From: Dermacentor variabilis
Taxonomy: Eukaryota > Arthropoda > Arachnida > Ixodida > Ixodidae
DNA: 64,000 bases
Assembly (NCBI RefSeq): GCF_050947875.1
Contig: NC_134570.1
Coordinates: forward strand, 225,727,265-225,791,264
Direction: 5' to 3'
Shown here: in pieces, positions 40,936 through 51,658 of the stretch
How positions within the stretch are numbered: position 1 is the first letter of the stretch
How the letters are laid out: each line of letters starts with the position of its first letter
Notes under the pieces: model-generated
What the model was told of the DNA's origin: nothing
Databases searched by the model: none
The model's input: the letters and a program-made list of their open reading frames with translations, nothing else
Program-made: the position numbers and the translations under genes

Positions 40936-43781
40936 ATCATCATCATCATCAGCCTGGTTACGCCCACTGCAGGGCAAAGGCCTCTCTCATGCTTCTCCAA
41001 CAACCCCGGTCATGTACTAATTGTGGCCATGCCGTCCCTGCAAACTTCTTAATCTCATCCGCCCACCTAACTTTCTGCCGCCCCCTGCTACGCTTCCCTT
41101 CCCTTGGTATCCAGTCCGTAACCCTTAATGACCATCGGTTATCTTCCCTCCTCATTACATGTCCTGCCCATGCCCATTTCTTTTTCTTGATTTCAACTAA
41201 GATGTCATTAACTCGCGTTTGTTCCCTCACCCAATCTGCTCTTTTCTTATCCCTTAACGTTACACCTATCATTCTTCTTTCCATAGCTCGTTGTGTCGTC
41301 CTCAATTTGAGTAGAACCCTTTTAGTAAGCCTCCAGGTTTCTGCCCCGTAGGTGAGTACTGGTAAGACACAGCTATTATATAATTTTCTCTTGAGGGATA
41401 ATGGCAACCTGCTGTTCATGATTTGGGAATGCCTGCCAAACGCACCCCAGCCCATTCTTATTCTTCTGATTATTTCCGTCTCATGATCCGGATCCGCCGT
41501 CACTACCTGCCCTAAGTAGATGTATTCCCTTACGACTTCCAGTGCCTCACTGCCTATTGTAAATTGCTGTTCTCTCCCGAGACTGTTAAGCATTACTTTA
41601 GTTTTCTGCAGATTAATTTTTAGACCCACTCTTCTGCTTTGCCTCTCCAGGTCAGTGAGCATGCATTGCAATTGGTCTCCTGAGTTACTAAGCAAGGCAA
41701 TATCATCAGCGAATCGCAAGTTACTAAGGTATTCTCCATTAACTTTTATCCCCAATTCTTCCCAATCCAGGTGTCTGAATACCTCCTGTAAACATGCTGT
41801 GAATAGCATTGGAGATATCGTATCTCCCTGCCTGACGCCTTTCTGTATTGGGATTTTGTTGCTTGCTTTATGGAGGACTACGGTGGCTGTGGAGCCGCTA
41901 TAGATATCTTCCAGTATTTTTACATATGGCTCATCTACACCCTGATTCCGTAATGCCTCCATGACTGCTGAGGTTTCGACTGAATCAAACGCTTTCTCGT
42001 AATCAATGAAAGCTATATATAAGGGTTGGTTATATTCTGCACATTTCTCTATCACTTGATTGATAGTGTGAATATGGTCTATTGTTGAGTAGCCTTTACG
42101 GAATCCTGCCTGGTCCTTTGGTTGACAGAAGTCTAAGGTGTTCCTGATTCTATTTGCAATTACCTTAGTAAATACTTTGTAGGCAACGGACAGTAAGCTG
42201 ATCGGTCTATAATTTTTCAAGTCTTTGGCGTCCCCTTTCTTATGGATTAGGATTATGTTAGCGTTCTTCCAAGATTGCGGTACGCTCGAGGTCATGAGGC
42301 ATTGCGTATACAGGGTGGCCAGTTTCTCCAGAACAATCTGTCCACCATCCTTCAACAAATCTGCTGTTACCTGATCCTCCCCAGCTGCCTTCCCCCTTTG
42401 CATATCTCCTAAGGCTTTCTTTACTTCTTCCGGCGTTACCTTTGGGATTTCGAATTCCTCTAGACTATTTTCTCTTCCATTATCGTCGTGGATGCCACTG
42501 CTACTGTATAAATCTCTATAGAACTCCTCAGCCACTTGAACTATGTCATCCATATTAGTAATGATATTGCCGGCTTTGTCTCTTAACGCATACATCTGAT
42601 TCTTGCCAATTCCTAGTTTCTTCTTCACTGTTTTTAGGCTTCCTCCGTTCCTGAGCGCATGTTCAATTCTATCCATATTATACTTCCTTATGTCAGCTGT
42701 CTTACGCTTGTTGATTAACTTCGAAAGTTCTGCAAGTTCTATTCTAGCTGTAGGGTTAGATGCTTTCATACATTGGCGTTTCTTGATCAGATCTTTCGTC
42801 TCCTGCGATAGTTTACTGGTATCCTGTCTAACGGAGTTACCACCGACTTCTATTGCACACTCCTTAATGATGCCCACAAGATTGTCGTTCATTACTTCAA
42901 CACTAAGGTCCTCTTCCTGAGTTAAAGCCGAATACCTGTTCTGTAGCTTGATCTGGAATTCCTCTATTTTCCCTCTTACCGCTAACTCATTGATCGGCTT
43001 CTTATGTACCAGTTTCTTCCGTTCCCTCCTCAGGTCTAGGCTAATTCGAGTTCTTACCATCCTGTGGTCACTGCAGCGCACCTTGCCGAGCACGTCCACA
43101 TCTCGTATGATGCCAGGGTTAGCGCAGAGTATGAAGTCTATTTCATTTCTAGTCTCGCCGTTCGGGCTCCTCCACGTCCACTTTCGGCTATCTCGCTTGC
43201 GGAAGAAGGTATTCATTATCCTCATATTATTCTGTTCCGCAAACTCTACTAATAACTCTCCCCTGCTATTCCTAGTGCCTATGCCATATTCACCCACTGC
43301 CTTGTCTCCAGCCTGCTTCTTGCCTACCATGGCATTAAAGTCGCCCATTAGTATAGTGTATTTAGTTTTCACTCTGCCCATCGCCGATTCCACGTCTTCA
43401 TAGAAGCTTTCGACTTCCTGGTCATCATGACTGGATGTAGGGGCGTAGACCTGTACAATCTTCATTTTGTACCTCTTATTAAGTTTCACAACAAGACCTG
43501 CCACCCTCTCGTTAATGCTATAGAATTCCTGTATGTTACCAGCTATATTCTTATTAACCAGGAATCCGACTCCTAGTTCTCTTCTCTCCGCTAAGCCGCG
43601 GTAGCACAGAACGTGCCCGCTATTTAGCACTGTATATGCTTCTTTTGGCCTCCTAACTTCACTTAGCCCTATTATATCCCATTTACTGCCCTCTAATTCC
43701 TCCAATAGCACTGCTAGACTCGCCTCACTAGATAACGTTCTAGCGTTAAACGTTGCCAGGTTCATATTCCAATGGCGGCCT
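40936..43781 (-). mobile_element. RTE-type LINE, copy 2, full length
   Basis: A 2846-bp element with an exact 12-bp target duplication on both sides. On the minus strand it starts aggccgccattgg, has almost no 5' UTR, one long ORF, and ends in a (tga)n repeat. Its 3' end directly follows the ORF, as in other compact RTE elements. It sits in the endonuclease-RT linker of the I-clade LINE in opposite orientation. Confidence 0.93.
40958..43765 (-). CDS. RTE endonuclease-reverse transcriptase, uninterrupted (about 935 aa)
   Basis: The ORF is open without stop or frameshift. The start is set at 43765 (MNLATFNARTL); an in-frame ATG further upstream at 43798 lies in the host flank and is fortuitous. 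The endonuclease occupies roughly the first 230 residues, with IGLSEVRR (catalytic E), LMGDFNAMVG (D-x-N) and CSDHRMVRT (S-D-H). The RT follows, with NYRPISLL, FIDYEKAFDSV (first D), GVRQGDTISPMLF and LRFADDIALL (codons for F-A-D-D at 41702-41713). The C-terminal part has the GHVMRREDNRWS and WADEIKKFAG blocks of this family. All catalytic motifs are present, so this copy may be mobile or recently so. Confidence 0.92.
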   Translation of the reverse strand: MNLATFNARTLSSEASLAVLLEELEGSKWDIIGLSEVRRPKEAYTVLNSGHVLCYRGLAERRELGVGFLVNKNIAGNIQEFYSINERVAGLVVKLNKRYKMKIVQVYAPTSSHDDQEVESFYEDVESAMGRVKTKYTILMGDFNAMVGKKQAGDKAVGEYGIGTRNSRGELLVEFAEQNNMRIMNTFFRKRDSRKWTWRSPNGETRNEIDFILCANPGIIRDVDVLGKVRCSDHRMVRTRISLDLRRERKKLVHKKPINELAVRGKIEEFQIKLQNRYSALTQEEDLSVEVMNDNLVGIIKECAIEVGGNSVRQDTSKLSQETKDLIKKRQCMKASNPTARIELAELSKLINKRKTADIRKYNMDRIEHALRNGGSLKTVKKKLGIGKNQMYALRDKAGNIITNMDDIVQVAEEFYRDLYSSSGIHDDNGRENSLEEFEIPKVTPEEVKKALGDMQRGKAAGEDQVTADLLKDGGQIVLEKLATLYTQCLMTSSVPQSWKNANIILIHKKGDAKDLKNYRPISLLSVAYKVFTKVIANRIRNTLDFCQPKDQAGFRKGYSTIDHIHTINQVIEKCAEYNQPLYIAFIDYEKAFDSVETSAVMEALRNQGVDEPYVKILEDIYSGSTATVVLHKASNKIPIQKGVRQGDTISPMLFTACLQEVFRHLDWEELGIKVNGEYLSNLRFADDIALLSNSGDQLQCMLTDLERQSRRVGLKINLQKTKVMLNSLGREQQFTIGSEALEVVREYIYLGQVVTADPDHETEIIRRIRMGWGAFGRHSQIMNSRLPLSLKRKLYNSCVLPVLTYGAETWRLTKRVLLKLRTTQRAMERRMIGVTLRDKKRADWVREQTRVNDILVEIKKKKWAWAGHVMRREDNRWSLRVTDWIPREGKRSRGRQKVRWADEIKKFAGTAWPQLVHDRGCWRSMREAFALQWA

Positions 43782-43793
43782 GAGTATGACATC

Positions 43794-46680
43794 TCCATCT
43801 GAAATAGAGGACACCATTGCCTCTACCCTGCGGGACAAAACTAGAGCAGTCAGCATACAGAAGCACAGATCATCGGTCGACATACAATATTAGGGCCTTC
43901 GTGCGATCCGTCGCCGCGCGGAACGGCGATAGAGAAGAACAAAGTCACCGTAAGATCTTTCGAGCAGTCGCCGAGCTCAACGACATGTTCTTCGACATCT
44001 GGAGAAGCTTGACAGACAGCGCTGCAGGGCTTTCTGTGGATCCCTAGCTCCAAGACAGCCTCTATCTAAGATCTGGCGGGTCATACAAAGTCTCCAGGTA
44101 ACTCCACAACAAAGACACTCATTCCATGCGGTGGCTCCACATCAAAGCCGGACCGAAATGGAGGTAGCAGAGGACTACTGTAAACTGATTGTGGACGCAT
44201 CTAATGCAGTGACTTCATCCCTTGTCACCATCGCACCCCCGTCACCTGATGAGCGACTCGAAGTACCGTATACGATGCAAGAGCTTGTCGCTGCGCTTTC
44301 AGTTTCTCGACGCTCATCGGCACCAGGGCCAGATGGAATCACGTACGCTGCACTCTGCCATCTTCACACCGAATCACGACGTCTTCTCCTATCTTTTTAT
44401 AATAAGACGTGAGAGACAGGAAATCTTCCAGATTGTTGGAAATGCAGTCGCGTTGTTGCGCTGCTTAAACCGGGAAAGTGCCCTAACGAGCTTTCCTCCA
44501 ACGGACCGATCGCCTTAGCAAGTTGCGTCGGCAAAGTAATGGAAAGAATGGTCTTGTCAAGACTGGAATGGTTTCTGGAGAGAAATAATTGCTTTCCTGA
44601 TTTTATGCACGGATTTAGAAGAGGCCGTTCTTCGATTGACGGAGTTATCGACTTGGTCTCCACTGTTGAACAGGAAAGAAGTCGACGTCGGTTAGTTGGA
44701 GCTGTCTTTCTGGATATTAAGGGTGCATACGACAATTTACTCCATTATGCAATCCTTGATGCACTGGTAGATTTAGACATCGGTGGCCAACTATATGCAT
44801 GGATTGTTAGCTGGCTCAGTGGCCGCACGGTGCATTTCTCGACAAGTGATGGCGACACCGGACAGTACCATATACATCGAGGTGTTCCACAAGGGGGAGT
44901 TCTCAGTCCAACTCTTTTCAATGTTGCATTGATTGGCGTTGCATCCGAACTTCCTAGCACCGTGAAGATTAGCACATATGCCGACGACATAGGCATATGG
45001 GCATCTGGAGCCACCCATCCCCAAATGCGTGCTAGGATTCAACGTACAGTGACAATCACAGCTAAGTATCTTCGGTGTCAAGGCCTCCGACTCTCAACAG
45101 AAAATTGTTCCGTGATTACATTCACGCGAAAATGAATGACCAGGTATCCGATAATTGTTAACGGCATAGCGATACTTATTACGGTTACGCACCACAGATT
45201 CCTTGGCTTAGTCATAGACCGGAGATTACCTTGGTCAAGACACGTCGCCGCACTGAAGTCAAAGCTGCAGAGTTTTGTTCACGTTCTTCGCGTCGTGGGA
45301 GAAACAATATGGGGCCCCTCGGAGTCTTATCAGTCCAATTGTACCAAGCACTATTCGTAGGGTATATACGGTAGAGCATGCCGGCGCTCTCAAGCATCGG
45401 ACTTAGTTGTGTGAGCGCGCTGGAGAGCATTCAAGCTCAAGCACTGCGCACATTTTTGGGCCTCCCACGATGCACGTCAACCAATGGAACAATAGCGGAA
45501 GCTCGTGCTTGTCCTATTCGAGTGTACTTGCTCTGTGAGCCTCTTCGAATGCACCTTCGCGTGTTGACCTGACACAGGCACCATCCTCTGTCATCGCTCC
45601 CTACCACCCACCCAGGTTCCAGCTTTTCAAGGACTATATCGCGGCATCAGAGTGTTTTGCCGTCAAGATTTTCTCCCCACTGTATTCCGAGAATACCCCC
45701 GTGGGTTCTGCCTAAACCTGTCGTTACATTGCAGATCCCTGGAATTACTAAAAAGTCATTCGTTGCATCTATTGGCCTCAGGCAACTCACCCTGTTGCAC
45801 ATTTCTACAGAGTGCGGAGATACTGTACATGTGTATACCGATGGCTCTGTCACAGCATTTGCCTCCACAGCAGCCTTCGTCATTCCACATATCATCATCG
45901 CTAGGCGGTTTAGACTAGACCATAGCTCAACCTCAACTGCCGCAGAACTTGTTGCTATCCGGGAGGCACTTCGATTTCTCTCCGAGGAGCCTCCTCACGC
46001 ATGGATGATACTCTGCGATTGCAAGCCAGCTCTGCAAACGATTGACTGTGTCCTCAGACGGGGCCCGTATTATTCTATGGCTATAGAAATTAGAGTATCT
46101 CGACCACGCAACTAGAAATGGCTACAATGTCACCTTTCAGTGGATACCATCCCACTGTGGCGTGATGGGGAACGAACAGGCAGACGCTGAAGCGAAAACT
46201 GCTTTAGATAATGCTTGTGAAGTACGCATTCCGTTCTCACGAACAGACAGAAGCGCCCTACTTCGTCGCGTAAACCGCAACTCTACGTTGGAACACTGGA
46301 CCCAACCAGATCGACGACACAAGCGATTACACAAATGGAACCAAGAAATGAGATTTCGTATGCCTCACAAGTTCAAAAGAAACCACACGAGCATGGTGCA
46401 CCGGATTCGCCTTGGTGTCGCATTCACCAACCGTTATAGAAATATAATAGGTGCCAGTGATACTAGCCCAAACTGTGAATGCTGGGAGGTGCCAGAAACA
46501 CTTGAACATATATTTTGCGTGTGTCCCGCGTACGCGCAAGAACGACAGGAACTTGTCTCTTCCATAGCAAAGATCCATGAGAGACCGCTATGAGACGAGT
46601 TTCTTTTAGGTCCTTGGCCTAATGCAACCAGCGCAGCCCTGGTAACAAGAACCGCTACAACTTTTCTCCAACCCACTGGG
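43794..46680 (+). pseudogene. I-clade reverse transcriptase and RNase H, decayed
   Basis: The linker resumes right after the RTE duplication. RT landmarks: APGPDGITYAALCHL (44321), FRRGRSSIDGVIDL (44609), VFLDIKGAYDNLLH with the first aspartate (44706), HRGVPQGGVLSPTLFNVAL (44877) and YADD at 44977-44988. The RNase H domain has VHVYTDGSVTAF (45829), STAAELVAIREAL (45932), ILCDCKPALQTI (46011) and GVMGNEQADAEAK (46161), giving all four acidic positions across two frames. A C-terminal zinc-type C-x-C...H...C segment (CECWEVPETLEHIFCVC) ends at about 46528. Stops at about 44412, 45135 and 46113 inactivate it. Confidence 0.8.
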
Positions 46681-46872
46681 CTGGACGCATGGCTTTAGAG
46701 ATGCCACAACTATGTGAATTTGTATATACCCATCTCTTCCTTACACCATCATCATTCATCAGCCCTTTCCCTCCCCGTCCCTTTTCCCCAGAGTAGAGTA
46801 GCAGGCCAGAGCAAGTTATAGCTCAGGCCGACCTCTCTGCCTTTCTGTAAATAAGTTTCTCTCTCTCTCTCC

Positions 46873-48480
46873 CCTACTATTCTACTATTGTACTCACCTG
46901 TTTGTATTACAGATTAAACTCTATATTACTTCCATCTATCGCCCTTTCCATCCTCAACATGTTCATCATAAACAGCAGTGGGCATAAAGGTCACCTTTGC
47001 CTCAGTCCCTTGTTGATATCAACTTCCTCCTCGCTCCTCATTCCTTCCAATTCAACGGAAACGGCATTTTCTCAGTAAATCTCTCTCAAAAGCGGTAGAA
47101 AATCTTCGCCTAAGCCTTCTCTTTCCAGAATATCCCACAAAATGCTGATGTCTACATTGGGATACGCTCCTGTAATGTCTAAAAAGGCCACATAGAACGG
47201 TGTCCTTTCTACACTTGATATTTCGATACACTAAGTAAGGATCAGTAACTTATCCAAACGCCTACCTATTCTGTAGTCATTCTGAACTTCTCGCAAAATT
47301 TCATTATTCTCTGCCCATGCTTACACCTTTAACTTACCTGCCTGCACTGCTATCTTGTATATTACCGATTAAATGGTCAACGGTCTATAAGAGTGAATTA
47401 GCTTATCATTATTAGCTTTATCAATTAATTTAATTCTTTTGTCCCCAACTGCCTCATATTCTTCTATCTGTTAGACTTTTTTCGGCTGCTTTCAACAGAG
47501 CTTCCTTATTTTTGGTTCTAGTTCATTATAAGCCTAACGGGAAGCTAGTTTAGCCCTGTGGCTGTGCGCTTCGGAATTTTGCCTTCGGGTTTCTTCCAGT
47601 TGAAGTTTGTCCGGAGCGGCTCCTTTTTCATCTAGTTCTCTTTCATGCTCCCTTTTTTGCTCAACTTCAAGCTCGTCATTGCCTTGGAATGATTCGGCGG
47701 TTATTTTTCCAACGTAATTTACTGGCGCGTTCCCTTTCCAGTTTTCCATCTTCGTCTAGGATATGGTAATATGTTGTTGTTGACTTCCTGCCTAATAGTT
47801 TTATGTACTTCTAAAATATTCTAGGTGCGGTCTTCTTTCTTTTTCACTTATTTCTGACAACCAACGTTCAATTTCACATTTCATCTTTGCACCTGTATTT
47901 GAACCATAGGTTTTTTTATCCCGGTATATTTTCCACTTTCTGACGACTTCATTCTGCGGCAATTGTGCCTTCGTTGCCTGCCAGCGCTCTAGGGATGCTT
48001 TCTGTCGTTCGACGATCACTTCCCGTATCTCCCTGTTCCACCAGCGTTTCGGTTTCTTTCTTCCCTTTCAACGAACATGTTGCTTCTATTTCCGTATTTC
48101 TGTCGTTATTACACTTAGAAGCTCGCTCTATTGCAACATTTTGCTTGGCCATTTCCCAAGTTCTTCCTCAACACTTGCGACAATATTTGTTATTTGTTCA
48201 GTTTTCAAGTTTGGACTGGCAATTTTGCACTCGTTGCTCTCTTTTCGCAACTACATAACCCATATTCAAAATTATGCGTTTATGATCGCTCCCTATGCTG
48301 CTATGCCCTTCCTAGTCAATGATCATTTCTCGCAGTTTATCATGAGTTCCTTCTACCATCAGGCAGTAATAAATGATCGATTGCTAGTTTTCCGCTTCCC
48401 ACGTGGTATGCACGTCACACTTAGGCCCTGCATTCATGATAACAAGGTTATGTTGCACACAAAGGTGTAGCATTGACTTA
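46873..48480 (-). pseudogene. Old LINE, endonuclease end and RT palm (right half of a split element)
   Basis: Minus-strand reading from 48480 gives the end of an endonuclease (SIIYYCLM-like then GSDHKRIILNMGYV, about 48380-48250). A long charged linker follows with ERQKASLERWQATKAQL (48010) and ENWKGNAPVNYVGKI (47745). The RT palm has PFYVAFLDITGAYPNVDISI (about 47200-47140) with the first aspartate, then LPLLREIY, and GLRQR (where G-L-R-Q-G is expected). It breaks off at the I-clade insertion and continues at 38719. Many stops; a relic. The clade is not assigned. Confidence 0.72.
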
Positions 48481-48679
48481 CCTTAAGAAAAACCACTGGG
48501 GGCGGTTTTTTTTTTTGTCGTAACCTCCGCTACTTTACTGCAACGCCAGTATTTTTTTTTTGGGGGGGGGGGTAATTTAGAGACGTGAATTGCCAGACAT
48601 ACCACTCAGGTTTACGAACGAATGAATTATCAGCAACCAGAGAGCGTCCTGTTCCAAACCGCTTTAGGCTGGTTGGAAG
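48481..48679. other. Simple-sequence rich spacer
   Basis: T- and G-homopolymer runs (about 48508-48572); no gene seen. Confidence 0.5.
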
Positions 48680-48862
48680 AATGACACAGCGTAGTTAGAA
48701 GCACCCCCCAAGTGCACATTACACAAATTGGAGCTATGCTGCGGGCTGGGGGGACACTTGAACCCGTTTAGCCGGTTGGTTTCCGGTGGTGGTCGGATTC
48801 GAACCAGCCACCTCCCGAAGCCAAGGCCGGCGCCCTGACCACTACGCCACGACTTCGATGCG
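48680..48862 (-). mobile_element. tRNA-derived SINE of a second family
   Basis: The minus strand carries box A (tggcgtagtggtc, 48837-48849) and a perfect box B (ggttcgaatcc, 48795-48805), 31 bp apart. A body follows that runs to a conserved gtgcacttggggggtgcttc segment (about 48700-48719). The tRNA cloverleaf does not pair properly in the T arm, and the body continues well beyond tRNA length. It is different from the SINEs at 521, 9085 and 9961. Confidence 0.7.
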
Positions 48863-49000
48863 GCGGAGGCGAGTGGCATCTGGAGTTATTGCAAGAAATC
48901 GGACGTGCCGCTCCGTGGCCCCCGAGATACTCACGTGCCGGTGCCCGCAAATGACGGACGGCGTGGCCGGTCTATGGATGGTAGAAACGCTGGAAAAGGA

Positions 49001-49215
49001 GGGTTTGAGTTTTCGCGTAACGAAATTATGTTTTCTCCTATAGTCAAATTACAGTCGGCCGCTATGATGTCTTTAGGCTGTGTGTAAGTCGTATGTTTTT
49101 CCTACGTAATTTAGCTTGAGAAATAAAATTAGCGCAGTAGCTTCCTTACGCTACATGACGGGCCTGGGTATGAGTGGTCCGAAAGTCTATTTGGCGAAGC
49201 GATGTCTGATGCTGG
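49001..49215. repeat. Dispersed repeat, copy 1
   Basis: It is similar in order of blocks to 53496-53720 (ttgag/attt, cgtaacgaaattatg, tgtctttaggctgtgtg, then a run ending in ttggcgaagcgatgtc). No coding potential. Family unknown. Confidence 0.5.
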
Positions 49216-49828
49216 AACGCGGACGCCGACGCCGACAGTGGTCATAGCCCCCACCCGCCCCCCACCCCAGTCAATTGCTGAAATAATAGAAATATTCACC
49301 CAAAAAAATTCACCTCAGAACTTGACTACAGTGAGCACCCGACCTCACTCAGCCGAAGACTGGCGCATGAGGTTATGTTAACCTCATTCACATAATTTCT
49401 ATAAGTCGGCACCCCATCTAACATTGTCTGGTCGAGGTCAAATTTGTTTCAGCTCCACCTCATGAGGTGGAAACTTGGTGAGGTTTCCCACCTTAAAATA
49501 GGAGAGTAAATTTGCGAATTAATAAACTTCAAACTAGCACCCCATCCTAGAAATATTACAATGAACGCGACCGACACGCTAAGGAACTGCGAGACCTAAC
49601 TCCGAAGAAAAATCGAGAGTGGCCGAGTTGACACATGTTTGGATGACTAGAAACAGCGCACAAAGAACGAAGGACCCCGTCCTCGAAATACTTCTTTGCG
49701 CTTCTTGCCTGCACACTGTGGTCATTGTGAGTGCCGACATACCGTGAAAAGAACAGATTGTGTACCACGGTAAGTGCAAGCATACGTGGCTGACTACTAA
49801 GGCGTGCCATATAATAAAACGTTGAGAG
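49216..49828. other. No gene seen
   Basis: No family was recognised on either strand. Contains a C-rich run at about 49250-49266. Confidence 0.4.
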
Positions 49829-49836
49829 GAGTATCA

Positions 49837-51650
49837 TCATCATCATTATCATCAGCCTGGTTAGGCCCACTGCAGGGCAAAGGCCTCTCCCATACTTCTC
49901 GAACTACCCCGGTCATGTACAAATTGTTCCCATGTCGTCCCTGCAAATTTCTTAATCTCATCCGCCCACTTAACTTATTGCCACCCCCTGCAACGCTTCC
50001 TTTCCCTTGGATTCTAGTTCGTAACCCTTAATGACCATCGGTTATCTTCCCTCATTACATGTCCTGCCCATGCCTACTTCTTTTTCTTGATTTCAAATAA
50101 GATGTCATTAACTCGCGTTTGTTCTCCCACCCAATGTGCTCTTTTCTTATCCCTTGACGTTACACCCATCATTCTTCTTTCCATAGCTCGTTGCGTCGCC
50201 CTCGATTTAAGTAGAACCCTTTTCCTAAGCCTCCAGGTTTCTGCCCCGAACGTGAGTACTGGTAAGACGCAGCTGTTATACACTTTTCTCTTGAACGATA
50301 ATGACAACCTGCTATTTATGATCTGAGAATGCCTGCCAAACGCACCCCAGCCTATTCTTATTCTTCTGATTATGTCAATCTCATGATCCGTATCCGCGGT
50401 CACTACCTGTCTTAAGTAGATGTATTCCCGTACCACTTCCAGTGCCTCGCTACCTATCGTAAATTGATGTTCTCTTCCGAGACTGTTAAACATTACTTTA
50501 GTTTCCTGCAAATTAATTTTTAGACCCACCCTTCTGATTTGCCTCTCCAGGTCAGTGAGCATGCATTGCAAATGGTCCCCTGAGTCACTAAGCAAGGCAA
50601 TATCATCAGTGAATCGAAAGCTACTAAGGTATTCTCCATTAACTTTTATCCCCAATTCTTCCCAATCCAGGTCTCTGAATACCTCCTGTAAAAACGCTGT
50701 GAATAGCATTGGAAAGATCGTATCTCCCTGTCTGACGCTTTTCTTTATTGGGATTTTGTTGCTTTCTTTATGGAGGACTACGGTGGCTGGGGAGCCGCTA
50801 TAGATATCTTTCAGTATGTTTACATACGGCTCGTCTACACCCTGATTCCGTAATGCCTCCATGACTGCTGAGGTTTCGACTGAATCAAACGCTTTCTCCT
50901 AATTAATGAAAGCTACATATAAGGGTTGGTTATACTCCGTACATTTCTCTAACACCTGATTGATAGCGTGAATATGTTCTAATGTTGAGTAGCCTTTACG
51001 GAATACTGCCTAGTCCTTTGGTTGACAGAATTCTAAGGCGTTCCTGATTCTATTTGCGATTACTTTAGTAAATACTTTATAGGCAATGGACAGTAAGCTG
51101 ATCGGTCTATATTTTTTCAAGTCTCTGGCGTCCCCTTTCTTATGGATTAGGATTATATTAGCCTTCTTCCAAGATGATTCCGGTGCGCTCGAGGTCATGA
51201 GGCATTGCATTGGTGGCCAGGTTTGCTAGAACAATCTGCCCGCCATCCTTCAACAAATCTGCTGTTACCTGATCCTCCTCAGCTGCCTTCCCCCTTTGCA
51301 TAGCTCCCAAGGCTTTCTTTACTTCTTCCGGTCTTACTTGGGGGATTACAAATTCCTCTATACTATGCTCTCTTCCATTATCGTCCTGGGTGCCACTGGT
51401 ACTGTATGCATCTTTATATAACTCCTCAGCCACTTCAACTATCTCATTCATATTAGTAATGATATTGCCGGCTGTGTCTCTTAACGCATACATCTGATTC
51501 TTGCAAATTCCTAGTTTCTTCTTCACTGCTTTTAGGCTTCCTCCGTTCCTGGGAGCATGTTCAATTCTATACATATTAAACTTCCTTATGTAAGCTGTCT
51601 TACGCTTGTTGTTTAACTTCGAAAGTTCTGCCAGTTCTATTCTAGAGGCA
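49837..51650 (-). mobile_element. RTE-type LINE, copy 3, 5'-truncated and decayed
   Basis: It matches copy 2 from the (tga)n 3' end up to the linker between endonuclease and RT, then stops (last common bases ctattctag at about 51645). The RT is in two main pieces (50862-50074 and about 51574-51010), with frameshifts; F-A-D-D reads F-T-D-D. The 8-bp sequence gagtatca occurs on both sides (49829-49836, 51651-51658) and may be the target duplication. Confidence 0.85.
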
Positions 51651-51658
51651 GAGTATCA

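Larger units (their letters stand above)
38720..46872 (+). mobile_element. I-clade LINE (ORF1, endonuclease, RT, RNase H), interrupted by an RTE element
   Basis: It starts aaacgaagaagaagaag and ends in a (ct)n tail at about 46852-46872. An imperfect 22-bp direct duplication flanks it (cctactaacctactgttctact at 38698-38719; cctactattctactattgtact at 46873-46894). Without the RTE insertion and its duplicated target it is about 5.3 kb, the normal length for I-type elements. ORF1 with zinc knuckles, an endonuclease, RT and a RNase H domain place it in the I group. Frameshifts and stops show it is old. Confidence 0.85.

Noticed and set aside
43766..43798. Upstream ATG extending the RTE ORF by 11 codons
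   Set aside because: It lies in the target duplication and host flank, outside the element; the in-element ATG at 43765 is used.
48780..48862. A working tRNA gene on the minus strand
   Set aside because: Boxes A and B are good, but the T-arm stem does not pair and conserved sequence continues well past tRNA length, as in a SINE.
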